Source: Gammaproteobacteria bacterium (GTDB taxonomy: Bacteria > Pseudomonadota > Gammaproteobacteria > Eutrophobiales > Eutrophobiaceae). From it: a stretch of DNA of 38,021 nucleotides. This document shows, piece after piece, positions 16,680 through 27,573 of the stretch (the first letter of the stretch is position 1; each line of letters opens with the position of its first letter). Location of the stretch: positions 1 through 38,021 of the forward strand of contig JACPSH010000033.1 of NCBI GenBank assembly GCA_016193395.1. Direction: 5' to 3'. Position numbers and translations under genes: made by a program. Below the pieces are notes generated by a model. That model ran no database searches and was not told where the DNA came from. It saw nothing but the letters and a program-made list of their open reading frames with translations.

Positions 16680-16744
16680 TCTGGGCAGCTTATTCATTTT
16701 ATATATAAGCAATATATTGGTAATTCGATATCTTAATAAGTTGC
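16680..16744. other. AT-rich gap with a small inverted repeat
   Basis: A markedly AT-rich stretch in otherwise GC-rich DNA, with repeated TATAT and TAATAAG motifs. GCTTAT (16688-16693) pairs with ATAAGC (16705-16710). It lies downstream of the small secreted-protein gene and upstream of the tandem cNMP protein gene, both on the minus strand, and so may hold a terminator for one and a promoter for the other. I could not fix a convincing -35/-10 pair. Confidence 0.4.
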
Positions 16745-17113
16745 CTAGCGGCCCTTGAAGGCGCGAACGGCCTGATTGAACAAATCGGCGGTGGCCTGCA
16801 TTTCGTCGACAGTCCGGTTATGGAAAATTACAACGACGGCCTTCTGTTCCTCAGTGGCACTTTCGCCCCAACCGGCTTCCACCTGCTTCAGGCAGGCCAT
16901 GTACTCGTCGCCCTGTGCGAGGTAGGCCTTCAGCGTCTTCTGCGCCGTCAGCATTTCCTCCTCGGTCGCCGTTCTGCCATTGGGGATCTCCGGTTTCGCT
17001 CCAATCTTGCATTTCTCCATCACTTCGCCCGACGCGGACTCGGGCTGGGCGAAAGCAAGGCTGCCGAACAGCAGGCCTGACAGGACGAGAAAATGAGTGA
17101 TTAGCCGTTTCAT
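16745..17113 (-). CDS. small secreted protein of unknown function
   Basis: A 122-residue protein with a clear signal peptide (MKRLITHFLVLSGLLFGSLA, predicted cleavage after AFA at residue 22). The mature part of about 100 residues is mostly helical, rich in Glu, Ala and Lys, and has two cysteines (35 and 74) that could form one disulphide in the periplasm. I do not recognise a named family. It is divergent from ybeD and upstream of the tandem cNMP protein gene, with 205 bp between them, so co-transcription is uncertain. Confidence 0.7.
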   Translation of the reverse strand: MKRLITHFLVLSGLLFGSLAFAQPESASGEVMEKCKIGAKPEIPNGRTATEEEMLTAQKTLKAYLAQGDEYMACLKQVEAGWGESATEEQKAVVVIFHNRTVDEMQATADLFNQAVRAFKGR

Positions 17114-17278
17114 AGTCTGTATTCATACCTCGTGAATTAGGGGCCGGTTTATTCGCGGCGGCCTGACCACGGCTGCCGGGGCTTCCTCGTGCTCCGGCGC
17201 GCAATCTTATCGTCAAAGCGCGATATGTTACGCTGTTTGGCATCCAATCTGAATCGGACCGGCGGAGTCCGCATTCGC

Positions 17279-17557
17279 ATGTTGACTGACAACGAAGGAA
17301 ACGCTTCGCTCCTGTCGTTCCCCTGCGATTTCCCGATCAAGGTCATGGGGAAGGCGGCGGAGGATTTCGATGCGCTGGTGGTGAGCCTGGTCCGCCGCCA
17401 TTTCCCGGACCTGATGGAAGGGGCGGTGCGCACGCGGCTCAGCCGCCAGGGCCGGTTCATGTCGATTACCGTGACGGTCAGGGCGGAAAGCCGCGCCCAG
17501 CTGGACGCGACGTACATGGAATTGACCGCCAACGACCGAGTGATGATGGCCCTGTAA
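17279..17557 (+). CDS. ybeD: YbeD/DUF493 family protein
   Basis: A small ACT-like ferredoxin-fold protein commonly found directly upstream of lipB. From Met at 17279 the 92-residue product reads LLSFPCDFPIKVMGKAAEDF, a hallmark of the family, then VVSLVRRHFPDL, SRQGRFMSITVTVRAESRAQ and LDATYMELTANDRVMMAL. The frame is open further upstream to 17189, but those residues are arginine-rich and not family-like. The start has GGAG about 12 nt upstream. The gene lies 9 bp before lipB. Its molecular role is unsettled; a regulatory role in lipoate metabolism has been suggested. Confidence 0.92.
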   Translation: MLTDNEGNASLLSFPCDFPIKVMGKAAEDFDALVVSLVRRHFPDLMEGAVRTRLSRQGRFMSITVTVRAESRAQLDATYMELTANDRVMMAL

Positions 17558-17566
17558 TTTCGATTT

Positions 17567-18265
17567 ATGCCCGTGAATTTCAGGGAGCTGGGTCTGCAAC
17601 CGTACGCGTTCACGCATGCGGCGATGAAGCGCTTCACGGAGGAGCGCGATGATGCGACGCCGGACGAGATCTGGACACTCGAGCATCCCTCCGTGTACAC
17701 GCTCGGGCTCGCCGGCAGGCCGGAATACCTCCATGAACCGGGGAGCATCCCGATCATCAAGACCGATCGCGGCGGCCAAGTCAGCTATCACGGGCCCGGC
17801 CAACTCATCGTTTATACCCTCCTGGACCTGCGCCGACTCGGAATCACGCCGCGATCGCTGGTGCAGCAGCTGGAACAGTCGGTCATCGATCTTCTCGGGG
17901 AACTTGGGTTGGAAGGAGACAGGCGCGCGGGCGCGCCCGGCGTTTACGTGGACGGTCGCAAGATCGCCGCGCTGGGCGTCCGCATCCGGCGTGGTTGCAG
18001 CTATCACGGCCTGGCCGTGAACGTGGACGTGGATCTCGGTCCGTTTGCCGGGATCGATCCATGCGGCTACCCTGGACTCCAGGTCACCCGGCTCGCGGAT
18101 CTTGGCGTCACCCTGGATAGCACGCGTGTGGCGGAGGCGCTCCGGCCGTATCTCACATCCCGGCTTGGCCTCGATGGGCAGGCGGCCGAAGCTCCACGGC
18201 GCGCGGCCCGTTCATTTGCAACTCCCTCGCAGGCGCCACAACAGGACTCGATGCATGGCCGTTGA
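17567..18265 (+). CDS. lipB: octanoyl-[acyl-carrier-protein]:protein octanoyltransferase
   Basis: LipB moves octanoate from ACP to the lipoyl domains of 2-oxoacid dehydrogenases and GcvH. The 232-residue protein has [20 protein letters not shown], the core motif [20 protein letters not shown], the lysine in [14 protein letters not shown] and the acyl-thioester Cys in [15 protein letters not shown]. The C-terminus carries a short extra tail ending [15 protein letters not shown]. The stop overlaps the lipA start by 11 nt, which is consistent with coupled translation of the two lipoylation enzymes. Confidence 0.97.
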   Translation: MPVNFRELGLQPYAFTHAAMKRFTEERDDATPDEIWTLEHPSVYTLGLAGRPEYLHEPGSIPIIKTDRGGQVSYHGPGQLIVYTLLDLRRLGITPRSLVQQLEQSVIDLLGELGLEGDRRAGAPGVYVDGRKIAALGVRIRRGCSYHGLAVNVDVDLGPFAGIDPCGYPGLQVTRLADLGVTLDSTRVAEALRPYLTSRLGLDGQAAEAPRRAARSFATPSQAPQQDSMHGR

Positions 18266-19235
18266 GCAGCACAGGACCCCTCCCGCTGCGGATCAGCGCG
18301 GCAAGCTGAAACTCGCGCGCATCCCGGTCAAGGTCGTGCCCATGGCCGGGCGGCCGCCGCGCAAGCCAGCCTGGATCCGGGCGCGGGCGCCGACGCATCC
18401 CCGCGTGCTCGAACTCAAGCGCCTGCTCGAAGAATACCGGCTGCACACGGTGTGCGAGGAAGCCGCATGCCCGAATCTCGGCGAATGTTTCGCGCATGGC
18501 ACTGCGACATTCATGATTATGGGCAACCTGTGCACGCGCCGCTGCCCGTTTTGCAACGTCGCGCACGGCCGGCCCCAACCGCTGGACGAACAGGAGCCGG
18601 AACACCTGGCGCAGGCGGTAGCGCTCATGGGTTTGAACTACGTCGTCATCACGTCCGTCGACCGCGACGACCTGCGCGATGGCGGCGGCGCGCATTTTGC
18701 GCGTTGCGTCGCGGCTGTTCGCCGGCGGATCCCCGGCATCCGCGTGGAAATATTGACGCCGGATTTCCGCGGCCGCATGGACCGGGCGCTCGACGCGCTT
18801 TCGGTTTCGCCGCCAGACGTCTTCAACCATAACCTGGAGACAGTCCCGCGCCTGTACCGGAAGGCGCGGCCCGGCGCGGATTACGGCTGGTCGCTGGAAC
18901 TCATTCGCCGCTTCAAGTCGCGGCATTCCATTGTGCCGACCAAGTCCGGTCTCATGCTTGGGCTCGGCGAGGAGATGAGCGAAGTGAAGGAGGTGATGCG
19001 GGACCTGCGCGCTCACGACTGCGACATGCTGACCGTCGGACAGTATCTCCAGCCAAGCCGTTATCACCTGCCGGTCGAGCGGTTCGCCTCGCCCGAGGAA
19101 TTCGATGAGCTGGCGGAGTTCGGTCGTTGCCTGGGGTTCCGCAACGTGGCCAGCGCGCCGATGGTGCGTTCCTCCTACCACGCGGATCAGCAGGCTGCCG
19201 CCAGGACGACAGGATTAGCGGCCGCGGGTGAATGA
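18255..19235 (+). CDS. lipA: lipoyl synthase (radical SAM)
   Basis: LipA inserts two sulfur atoms into protein-bound octanoyl groups. From ATG at 18255 the protein has 326 residues. The auxiliary [4Fe-4S] cluster motif [12 protein letters not shown] and the radical SAM motif CTRRCPFC are both present, as are [68 protein letters not shown] and [19 protein letters not shown]. The C-terminus contains the conserved RSSYHADQ, which supplies the Ser ligand to the auxiliary cluster. I placed the start at [10 protein letters not shown] rather than further upstream inside lipB. Confidence 0.98.
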   Translation: MAVEQHRTPPAADQRGKLKLARIPVKVVPMAGRPPRKPAWIRARAPTHPRVLELKRLLEEYRLHTVCEEAACPNLGECFAHGTATFMIMGNLCTRRCPFCNVAHGRPQPLDEQEPEHLAQAVALMGLNYVVITSVDRDDLRDGGGAHFARCVAAVRRRIPGIRVEILTPDFRGRMDRALDALSVSPPDVFNHNLETVPRLYRKARPGADYGWSLELIRRFKSRHSIVPTKSGLMLGLGEEMSEVKEVMRDLRAHDCDMLTVGQYLQPSRYHLPVERFASPEEFDELAEFGRCLGFRNVASAPMVRSSYHADQQAAARTTGLAAAGE

Positions 19236-19996
19236 TCGCGGCCCTGCGCGCCGTCATCGAGGCGGCGATCCTGCCGCCGGGCCTGTTCCTCATTTTATTG
19301 CTGGGCGCGGCGGTGTGCCTGCGTCATAGGAGGAGGATTTCGATGCTGCTCCTCTGCGCGGTCCTGTCGGTTCTTTACCTTTTATCCTCGCCGCTGGTCG
19401 CCCGCTGGCTGGCCGGTATCCTGGAGCAAGACCAGGTTCCCGCGGTAGCTACGGCGCTGCGCGGCCATGCCGATGCCATCGTCGTGCTGGGCTGCGATCG
19501 CTACAGCGACGCGCCCGAATTCGGACGCGATGATGTTTCCGCCTGTTCGCTGGTGCGGCTGCGGTATGCCGCCGAACTGGCGCAGCAGAGCGGGCTGCCC
19601 GTTCTGATCAGCGGCGGCAATCCGCGCGGTGAAACGGTGCCGGAGGCGGAGATCATGGGGCGCGTGATGCAGGAGCGGCTCGGCGTCGTGGCGCGCTGGC
19701 TGGAAGGGCGCAGCCGCAATACGGACGAGAATGCGAAATTCAGCGCCAAGCTCCTGATGGCGGACCAGGTCAAGCGCGTGGCACTGGTAACGCATGCCAT
19801 CCACATGCGCCGCGCCGCGCGCGCCTTCCGTCGCGCCGGGCTGGAGGTCACGCCCGCGCCGACTTATTACTACTCGGTGCGGGCGCGCGCGCCGGCCTGG
19901 GCGCAGGTCCTGCCCACCACGCAGTCCCTGCTTGTCTCAACGCTCGCCCTGCGCGAGCAGTTCGGACTGCTCTGGTACATCCTCACCGGCCGCTGA
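19232..19996 (+). CDS. YdcF/ElyC/SanA-family envelope protein (DUF218)
   Basis: The 254-residue protein has two N-terminal membrane helices ([18 protein letters not shown] and [17 protein letters not shown]), then a DUF218 domain: [70 protein letters not shown] and [20 protein letters not shown]. This layout is that of ElyC, implicated in lipid-carrier and envelope homeostasis in E. coli. Overlap by ATGA with lipA places it in the lip operon. The exact biochemical activity is unknown. Confidence 0.88.
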   Translation: MIAALRAVIEAAILPPGLFLILLLGAAVCLRHRRRISMLLLCAVLSVLYLLSSPLVARWLAGILEQDQVPAVATALRGHADAIVVLGCDRYSDAPEFGRDDVSACSLVRLRYAAELAQQSGLPVLISGGNPRGETVPEAEIMGRVMQERLGVVARWLEGRSRNTDENAKFSAKLLMADQVKRVALVTHAIHMRRAARAFRRAGLEVTPAPTYYYSVRARAPAWAQVLPTTQSLLVSTLALREQFGLLWYILTGR

Positions 19997-20004
19997 TACG
20001 CATT

Positions 20005-20063
20005 GGGGTCAGGCTTGCAAAATTGCGTTATGCGCGTAACGCAAGAAACGCAAGCCTGACCCC
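20005..20063. repeat. nested double hairpin (GGGGTCAGGCTTGC..) between convergent genes
   Basis: GGGGTCAGGCTTGC (20005-20018) is perfectly complementary to GCAAGCCTGACCCC (20050-20063). Inside it a second perfect stem TTGCGTTA (20023-20030) pairs with TAACGCAA (20037-20044). Short A-rich internal loops separate the two stems. It lies between the ydcF-like gene stop and the xseA stop, so it could terminate both. The form is like REP sequences mobilised by REP-associated tyrosine transposases, but no such gene is in the window. Confidence 0.7.
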
Positions 20064-20066
20064 ATG

Positions 20067-21440
20067 CTACTTTTTTATACGAAGGACCCGGGCCTCGGCT
20101 TGGCCGCGGGCGAAGCGGGTTTCGATCAGCGTCCCTGCGCGCAACTTTCCGGCATCCACGACAACGCGTTTCTGTTCATCCGTCACGATTGCATAACCGC
20201 GTTCCAGCGTGGCCAGCGGGCTGATCGCATTCAGGGCGAGACGCGACCCCGCCAGTCTCTCCCGGGCGAGTTCGAGCAGGTGGCGCATGTGCTGAACAAG
20301 TTGCGCGTGGAGGAAGCGACAAAGGTCGATTTGCTCACGCAGCTGGTAGCGCGGATCGAGCTGGTACAGGGCCGCGCCGGCGTGCTGCACTTGCGAGCGG
20401 CGCCCGGCGAACTGGGCGCGAACCGAGTGAGCCAGCCGCGCCGCCAGGTCGTCGACACGCTGGGCCAGGTACTGGAGCGGTCGGGAGGCGTCCGGCACGC
20501 GCTTGCGCAAATGATCGAGAACGCGCGCAAGGTGTTGCAGTAGTTGAACCATCGCGCGTCTGAGCTTCGCGTCGAGCGTCGTGACCCGCTGGCGCAATTC
20601 CGACTGGTCAGGGCTCACGAGCTCCGCCGCCGCGGAAGGCGTCGGCGCCCGGCGATCGGCGGCGAAGTCAGCGATGGTGAAATCGATCTCGTGACCGACG
20701 CCGGTCACGACGGGGATCGGGCAGGCGCGAATGGCGCGCGCCACGCGCTCGTCGTTGAACGGCCACAGGTCTTCCAGCGATCCGCCGCCGCGCGCGAGCA
20801 TCAACACGTCGCACTCCCGACGCCGCCCGGCGGCCGCGATCGCGTCCACGATGCTCTCCGCGGCGCCGGCGCCCTGCACCGGCGTCGGGTAGATAATCAC
20901 GCCGGCGCGCGGATAACGCCTCCCGAGCACGGTGAGGATGTCATGCAGCGCCGCACCACTGGGGGAGGTGACGACGCCGATGCGCCGCGGGTAGGCGGGC
21001 AGCGGCCGTTTAAGGGCTTCATCGAACAGGCCCTCGCTGTGCAGACGCTTCTTCAGTTCCTCGAAGGCGCGTTGCAACGCGCCGATGCCGGCGGGTTCGA
21101 GCTGCTCGACGATGAGCTGAAAATCCCCGCGTCCTTCATAGAGGCTGACCTGTGCGCGGGCGATCACCAGCGCGCCGGTCTCCAACGTGAACCTGAGCAG
21201 GCGGTTGCGTCCGCGGAACATGGCGCAGCGCACCTGGGAATGTTCGTCCTTCAGGGAAAAATAGATGTGGCCGGACGCCGGCCGCGAGAGATTCGAGAGC
21301 TCGCCCTGCACCCAGAGCAGCGGGAAACTGCCTTCCAGGACCGCTTTCGCCTCGCGGTTTAGGCGCGTGACGGAGTAAATGTCGCGTCCGGCCGGATCCG
21401 GCTCCGGCGGCTGGCGGGGATCATGAACCACGGTCGACAT
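20067..21440 (-). CDS. xseA: exodeoxyribonuclease VII large subunit
   Basis: XseA is the catalytic subunit of exonuclease VII, which degrades single-stranded DNA from both ends. From Met at 21440 ([10 protein letters not shown]) the protein has 457 residues, the usual size. The N-terminal OB fold includes [20 protein letters not shown] and [19 protein letters not shown]; the nuclease domain has [59 protein letters not shown] and [16 protein letters not shown] long coiled-coil region and [14 protein letters not shown] follow. Upstream in-frame sequence to 21578 overlaps the guaB promoter and is not family-like. xseA is divergent from guaB, as in E. coli. The small subunit xseB is not in the window. 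Confidence 0.97.
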   Translation of the reverse strand: MSTVVHDPRQPPEPDPAGRDIYSVTRLNREAKAVLEGSFPLLWVQGELSNLSRPASGHIYFSLKDEHSQVRCAMFRGRNRLLRFTLETGALVIARAQVSLYEGRGDFQLIVEQLEPAGIGALQRAFEELKKRLHSEGLFDEALKRPLPAYPRRIGVVTSPSGAALHDILTVLGRRYPRAGVIIYPTPVQGAGAAESIVDAIAAAGRRRECDVLMLARGGGSLEDLWPFNDERVARAIRACPIPVVTGVGHEIDFTIADFAADRRAPTPSAAAELVSPDQSELRQRVTTLDAKLRRAMVQLLQHLARVLDHLRKRVPDASRPLQYLAQRVDDLAARLAHSVRAQFAGRRSQVQHAGAALYQLDPRYQLREQIDLCRFLHAQLVQHMRHLLELARERLAGSRLALNAISPLATLERGYAIVTDEQKRVVVDAGKLRAGTLIETRFARGQAEARVLRIKK

Positions 21441-21446
21441 TCTGGA

Positions 21447-21475
21447 TTTACCGGACTGGGGGCAATCTCTATAAT
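21447..21475 (+). promoter_or_regulatory. sigma70 promoter of guaBA
   Basis: TTTACC (21447-21452), a 17-bp spacer and a perfect TATAAT (21470-21475). The expected transcript starts near 21482, about 80 nt before the guaB ATG. It begins only 7 bp from the divergent xseA start codon, so guaB and xseA share this regulatory region. Confidence 0.7.
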
Positions 21476-21484
21476 AGCCGGCCA

Positions 21485-21511
21485 CGGGCACCCCGGCAGC
21501 GGCGGTGCCCG
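21485..21511 (+). promoter_or_regulatory. hairpin at the 5' end of the guaBA leader
   Basis: CGGGCACC (21485-21492) pairs perfectly with GGTGCCCG (21504-21511) across an 11-nt loop, right after the predicted transcription start. It could stabilise the mRNA 5' end. No terminator U-run follows, and I do not recognise a purine riboswitch. Confidence 0.5.
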
Positions 21512-21563
21512 CGTCGTATATGGGCATCACGTCGACGGGAGTATAAGGCCGTACCGTACGCAA

Positions 21564-23024
<1,461 letters not shown>

Positions 23025-23037
23025 TACGTTCTCCGTC

Positions 23038-24612
23038 ATGCCTGACCTCCACTCCGATCGCGTCCTCGTCCTCGATTTCGGCGGCCAGTACACACAGCTC
23101 ATCGCGCGCCGCGTGCGCGAGGCCAAGGTCTACAGCGAGATCCATCCCTACGACATGGGTGAATCGGCGATCCGCGCGTTCAAGCCGAGCGCCATCATCC
23201 TCTCCGGTGGGCCGGAGTCGGTCACCGAGGCGAACGGCGTGCGCGCCCCGCGGATCGTCTTCGAGTTGGGCGTGCCCGTGCTCGGGATCTGCTACGGCAT
23301 GCAGACCATGGCCGAGCAGCTTGGCGGCAAGGTTGAGACGTCCCGGGTGCGCGAATTCGGCCACGCGATGGTGCGCGCCCGCGGCCATTCGCGTCTGCTG
23401 AAGGGGATCCAGGACGAAACCAACGCCGAAGGCCACGGTCTGCTGCAGGTCTGGATGAGCCATGGCGACCGCGTGCGCGATTTGCCCCCCGGCTTCAAGG
23501 TGATCGCCAGCTCCGGCAATTCCCCCATCGCCGCCATGGCGGACGAGAACCGCAAACTCTACGGCCTGCAATTCCATCCCGAGGTGACGCATACGCGACA
23601 GGGGACGACGCTGCTCAAGCGCTTCCTGCACGAGATCGCCGGCTGCGGCTCGGCGTGGAACACGGGCAACCTGATCGAGCAGTCCGTCGCGGCAGTGCAG
23701 AACATGGTTAGAGGGGACCAGGTCCTGCTCGGGTTGTCCGGCGGCGTGGATTCGGCGGTCGTAGCGGCGCTGCTGCACCGAGCGGTGAGCGACCAGCTCG
23801 TCTGCGTCTTCGTGGACAACGGCCTGCTGCGCCTGGGCGAGGGCGACGAAGTGATGGACACCTTCGCGAGACACATGGGCGTGCGCGTGATCCGCGTGAA
23901 CGCCGAGGATCGCTTCTTCAGGGCGCTGCGGGGAATCGCCGACCCGGAGGAGAAACGCAAGGTCATCGGGCGTGAATTCATCGGCGCCTTCGAGGACGAG
24001 GCGCAAAAGCTGAAAGGCATCAAGTGGCTGGCGCAGGGCACCATCTACCCGGATGTGATCGAGTCCGCGGCCGCCCATACCGGCAAGGCCCACGTCATCA
24101 AGTCGCACCACAACGTGGGCGGACTGCCCGTCGATCTGCGCATGAGCCTGATCGAACCGCTGCGCGAGCTGTTCAAGGATGAAGTGCGCAGCCTCGGCAT
24201 CGAGCTTGGCCTGCCGCGTGAGCTGGTGTTTCGCCACCCGTTCCCCGGCCCGGGGCTCGGCGTGCGCATCCTGGGCGAGGTCAAGAAGGAATACGCGGAG
24301 TGCCTGCGCCGCGCGGACGCTATCTATATAGAGGAACTGCGCCGGCGCGGCCTGTATGAAAAGGTGAGCCAGGCCTTCGCGGTGTTTCTGCCGGTGCGCT
24401 CGGTGGCGGTGAAGGGCGACGCGCGCGCCTACGAATATGTCATCGCGCTGCGCGCCGTCGAGACCGTGGATTTCATGACCGCGCGCTGGGCGCACCTGCC
24501 GCACGATTTCCTTGAGCAGGTCTCCAGCCGCATCCTCAACGAAGTGGCCGGCGTCTCGCGCGTAACCTACGACATCTCGAGCAAGCCGCCGGCGACGATT
24601 GAATGGGAATAA
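23038..24612 (+). CDS. guaA: GMP synthase (glutamine-hydrolysing)
   Basis: GuaA aminates XMP to GMP using glutamine and ATP. From Met at 23038 the 524-residue protein has an N-terminal class I glutamine amidotransferase with nucleophile Cys85 in [16 protein letters not shown] and the His/Glu pair in [10 protein letters not shown]. The ATP pyrophosphatase P-loop is [17 protein letters not shown]. The C-terminal dimerisation domain has [18 protein letters not shown], ending [10 protein letters not shown] as in other GuaA enzymes. Length matches E. coli (525). A longer in-frame start at 22975 lies inside guaB and was rejected. Confidence 0.98.
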   Translation: MPDLHSDRVLVLDFGGQYTQLIARRVREAKVYSEIHPYDMGESAIRAFKPSAIILSGGPESVTEANGVRAPRIVFELGVPVLGICYGMQTMAEQLGGKVETSRVREFGHAMVRARGHSRLLKGIQDETNAEGHGLLQVWMSHGDRVRDLPPGFKVIASSGNSPIAAMADENRKLYGLQFHPEVTHTRQGTTLLKRFLHEIAGCGSAWNTGNLIEQSVAAVQNMVRGDQVLLGLSGGVDSAVVAALLHRAVSDQLVCVFVDNGLLRLGEGDEVMDTFARHMGVRVIRVNAEDRFFRALRGIADPEEKRKVIGREFIGAFEDEAQKLKGIKWLAQGTIYPDVIESAAAHTGKAHVIKSHHNVGGLPVDLRMSLIEPLRELFKDEVRSLGIELGLPRELVFRHPFPGPGLGVRILGEVKKEYAECLRRADAIYIEELRRRGLYEKVSQAFAVFLPVRSVAVKGDARAYEYVIALRAVETVDFMTARWAHLPHDFLEQVSSRILNEVAGVSRVTYDISSKPPATIEWE

Positions 24613-24754
24613 TCGGGTCGAAACTGACGCGAGCCGAATCAGGCAGATTGTCGAACGAAACCCGGAATACCTGGAACTCTATGACAACGCGCACAATCTC
24701 AGGCAGGGGATCATCGACAAGGACAGGGAGAATCAGAAGAACCAGAAGAAATAG
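24599..24754 (+). CDS. possible 51-aa protein overlapping the guaA end, or gene remnant
   Basis: A frame different from guaA is open from TTG at 24599 to TAG at 24752-24754. Its product includes [20 protein letters not shown] and then [18 protein letters not shown], a charged, helix-forming sequence that looks like real protein rather than translated noncoding DNA; the other two frames of this stretch do not. No ATG or GTG is available in frame, and there is no convincing Shine-Dalgarno, so it either starts at TTG by coupling with guaA or is the tail of a lost gene. I do not recognise the family. Confidence 0.35.
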   Translation: MNGNNRVETDASRIRQIVERNPEYLELYDNAHNLRQGIIDKDRENQKNQKK

Positions 24755-25300
<546 letters not shown>

Positions 25301-25303
25301 GGC

Positions 25304-25804
25304 ATGGACAGGACGCTGGCAACCGCCCTTGTTGAACGGCTGGCGGCTTCGCTGCGGTTGAACAGGATGCGGCTCGTCACCGCGGAATCCTGCACCGGCG
25401 GCGGGCTCGCGTACCTGCTGACTTCCGTTCCCGGGAGTTCCGACTGGTTCGAGCGCGGCTTCGTGACCTACTCCAATGCAGCCAAGCGCGAGCTGCTGGA
25501 AGTTCCGGCCGCGGTACTGGAGCAGTTCGGCGCGGTAAGCGAGCAGGCCGCGGCGGCCATGGCGGAGGGGGCGCTCGCCCACAGCCATGCCAATGTGAGC
25601 GTGTCCATCACCGGGATTGCCGGACCGGACGGCGGCACGCCCGATAAGCCCGTCGGCACCGTTTACTTCGCCTGGAGCCGCCAGGGCGCGTCCACGCGCG
25701 CCGCCAGGATTGCGTTTGCAGGCGACCGGCAGCAGGTGCGGGAACAGTCGATATTGATGGCGCTGCAGGGATTGCTCGATCTTGTGGAAGTTGCTAGTCC
25801 CTAG
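25304..25804 (+). CDS. pncC: nicotinamide-nucleotide amidase (CinA C-terminal domain)
   Basis: PncC hydrolyses NMN to nicotinate mononucleotide and ammonia, recycling the NMN released by DNA ligase. The 166-residue stand-alone CinA C-terminal domain has LVTAESCTGGGLAYLLTSVP, GSSDWFERGFVTYSNAAKRE, FGAVSEQAAAAMAEGAL and VSITGIAGPDGGTPDKPVGT. Length equals E. coli YgaD/PncC. It lies upstream of recA as in many gammaproteobacteria, with thpR between. Its stop codon lies inside an inverted repeat. Confidence 0.93.
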   Translation: MDRTLATALVERLAASLRLNRMRLVTAESCTGGGLAYLLTSVPGSSDWFERGFVTYSNAAKRELLEVPAAVLEQFGAVSEQAAAAMAEGALAHSHANVSVSITGIAGPDGGTPDKPVGTVYFAWSRQGASTRAARIAFAGDRQQVREQSILMALQGLLDLVEVASP

Positions 25805-25837
25805 TCCCTGCTAAGACGGGACGAGGGACTCGGGACT
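25796..25837. repeat. AGTCCC inverted repeat at the pncC stop
   Basis: AGTCCCTAGTCCC (25796-25808) is the inverse complement, with one mismatch, of GGGACTCGGGACT (25825-25837). Each arm is a tandem pair of the 6-mer AGTCCC. The pncC stop codon TAG lies within the left arm. It may act as a terminator-like hairpin or be a dispersed intergenic repeat; only this copy was found here. Confidence 0.6.
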
Positions 25838-25885
25838 CGGGAAACGGCACGCGGGGCGAGACGGAGGCGAGCGGACCCTCTACAA

Positions 25886-26401
25886 ATGTCACGTTTATTC
25901 TTCGCGCTTTGGCCGGATGAGGCAAGCCGTAGCCTCCTGGCCGAGGTTGCCGAAAAGCTCCCTGCCGGCCTCGGCAAGCACGTTCCGGTGCAGAAGCTGC
26001 ACCTGACGCTGGTGTTCCTCGGGCAGGTGGACGACACGGTCCGCGATGGCCTGATCGAAGATGCGAACGCGATCGCCGTGCCGCCGTTTGCGATTGAATT
26101 CACGCATTCCGGCTGGTGGCCGCGGGCCGAAGTGGCCTGGCTTGCGCCGGACCACATCCCGGCGGAACTGCCACCGCTGGTGCAGCGGCTGCAGGATTTA
26201 CCCTGGGCGCGGCAAATCGAGGTGGACCGGCGCCCCTACGCCCCGCATCTCACCGTCGCGCGCAAGGTCAGGCGCCGGCCGCCAGCGCTGCCGTTTCAGC
26301 CGATCCGCTGGGAAATCCGGGAATTCTGCCTGGTCGAATCGACGACCGGGCAGGCCGGATCGGAATACCGGATATTGCGTCGCTGGGCCCTCAAAAGTTG
26401 A
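25886..26401 (+). CDS. thpR: RNA 2',3'-cyclic phosphodiesterase (2H superfamily)
   Basis: ThpR (formerly LigT) opens 2',3'-cyclic phosphates on RNA and can join tRNA half-molecules in vitro. The 171-residue protein has the two tetrapeptide signatures of the 2H family, HLTL in VQKLHLTLVFLGQV and HLTV in PYAPHLTVARKVRR, each in its own half of the fold. The N-terminus RLFFALWPDEASRSLL and the C-terminal REFCLVESTTGQAGSEYRIL are family-like. The stop codon TGA begins the stem of a strong hairpin. The gene lies between pncC and recA. Confidence 0.92.
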   Translation: MSRLFFALWPDEASRSLLAEVAEKLPAGLGKHVPVQKLHLTLVFLGQVDDTVRDGLIEDANAIAVPPFAIEFTHSGWWPRAEVAWLAPDHIPAELPPLVQRLQDLPWARQIEVDRRPYAPHLTVARKVRRRPPALPFQPIRWEIREFCLVESTTGQAGSEYRILRRWALKS

Positions 26402-26432
26402 TGCAAAAGTCCATCCATGGACTTTTGCATCA
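26399..26432. repeat. TGATGCAAAA hairpin repeat (copy 3), likely terminator of thpR
   Basis: TGATGCAAAAGTCCAT (26399-26414) pairs perfectly with ATGGACTTTTGCATCA (26417-26432), a 16-bp uninterrupted palindrome arm with only two bases between. Its outer ten bases are the same as in copy 2 at 12508-12550. The thpR stop codon is its first three bases. The position directly after a gene and before the recA promoter region suggests a terminating or insulating role. Confidence 0.75.
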
Positions 26433-26460
26433 CGTGCTCACCGCGCCGTAAATATTGTGG

Positions 26461-26466
26461 GATAAT
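26461..26466 (+). promoter_or_regulatory. candidate recA -10 box
   Basis: GATAAT is preceded by an AT-rich AAATATTGTGG. No convincing -35 hexamer is found 16-18 bp upstream. I see no CTGT-N8-ACAG LexA box anywhere between 26433 and 26538. Downstream, AGAAGC / GCTTCT forms a small stem in the leader at 26480-26496. Confidence 0.35.
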
Positions 26467-26538
26467 CCTGACGCGATTCAGAAGCAGCACGCTTCTTCCT
26501 GAACTCACCGTAACGCAAACGCATAGGAGAGACTGACC

Positions 26539-27573
26539 ATGGATGACAAGAGAAAACAGGCGCTCAATATCGCCCTGGGGCAAATCGAGAAGCAGTTCGG
26601 CAAGGGATCCGTCATGCGCATGGGCGATGACGGTGTCGCACGCGACATCGCCGTCGTGTCCACCGGCTCCATCGGCCTCGACATTGCGCTCGGCGTCGGC
26701 GGGCTGCCGCGCGGGCGCGTGGTCGAGATCTACGGCCCGGAATCGTCCGGCAAGACCACGCTGGCCCTGCACGTGGCCGCCGAGGTGCAGAAGGCGGGCG
26801 GGACAGCCGCGTTCGTGGACGCGGAGCATGCATTGGACGCGCAATACGCCGCCAAACTGGGCGTTTCGATCGACGATCTGCTGGTGTCCCAGCCGGACAC
26901 GGGCGAGCAGGCGCTCGAGATCACGGACATGCTGGTGCGTTCCGGGGCCGTCGACCTGGTGATCATCGACTCGGTGGCGGCGCTGACGCCGAAGGCCGAG
27001 ATCGAGGGCGAAATGGGCGACAGCCACATGGGCCTCCAGGCGCGGCTGATGTCGCAGGCGCTGCGCAAGCTGGCCGGCAACATCAAGCGCTCGAATGCGC
27101 TGGTGATCTTCATCAACCAGATCCGCATGAAGATCGGGGTGATGTTCGGCAATCCCGAGACCACCACCGGCGGAAATGCCCTGAAATTCTATGCCTCCGT
27201 GCGCCTCGACATCCGCCGCATCGGCGCCATCAAGAAGGGTGACGAGGTGATCGGCAACGAAACGCGCGTGAAGGTCGTGAAGAACAAGGTTGCCCCGCCG
27301 TTCAAGGAGGTCCTGTTCGACATCCTGTACGGGGAAGGGATCTCCCGCGAAGGCGAGATCGTCAGCATGGGCGTGCAGCAGGAGATCATCGAAAAGACCG
27401 GCGCGTGGTTCAGCTACAAGGGACAGCGCATCGGCCAGGGCAAGGACAACGTCCGCCAGTTCCTGAAGGAACACCCGGACACCCTGCGCGAAATCGAGGC
27501 GGCCATCCGCGCCAAAGCACTGCCCATGCCCTTGCGGCGCGAGGAAGCCCAGGAGGAGGAGGCCGAGGCCTGA
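26539..27573 (+). CDS. recA: recombinase RecA
   Basis: RecA forms nucleoprotein filaments, catalyses strand exchange and activates LexA self-cleavage. The 344-residue protein has the N-terminal oligomerisation helix ([20 protein letters not shown]), Walker [10 protein letters not shown] at 66-74, Walker B in [12 protein letters not shown], loop L1 [20 protein letters not shown] and loop L2 [20 protein letters not shown]. The acidic C-terminal tail [10 protein letters not shown] is encoded by GA-rich DNA that also supplies the recX ribosome-binding site. AGGAGAG precedes the ATG at good spacing. Confidence 0.99.
   Translation: MDDKRKQALNIALGQIEKQFGKGSVMRMGDDGVARDIAVVSTGSIGLDIALGVGGLPRGRVVEIYGPESSGKTTLALHVAAEVQKAGGTAAFVDAEHALDAQYAAKLGVSIDDLLVSQPDTGEQALEITDMLVRSGAVDLVIIDSVAALTPKAEIEGEMGDSHMGLQARLMSQALRKLAGNIKRSNALVIFINQIRMKIGVMFGNPETTTGGNALKFYASVRLDIRRIGAIKKGDEVIGNETRVKVVKNKVAPPFKEVLFDILYGEGISREGEIVSMGVQQEIIEKTGAWFSYKGQRIGQGKDNVRQFLKEHPDTLREIEAAIRAKALPMPLRREEAQEEEAEA

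Noticed and set aside
26468-26481. LexA box before recA
   Set aside because: CTG and CAG are separated by 8 bases instead of the 10 required in the gammaproteobacterial consensus.
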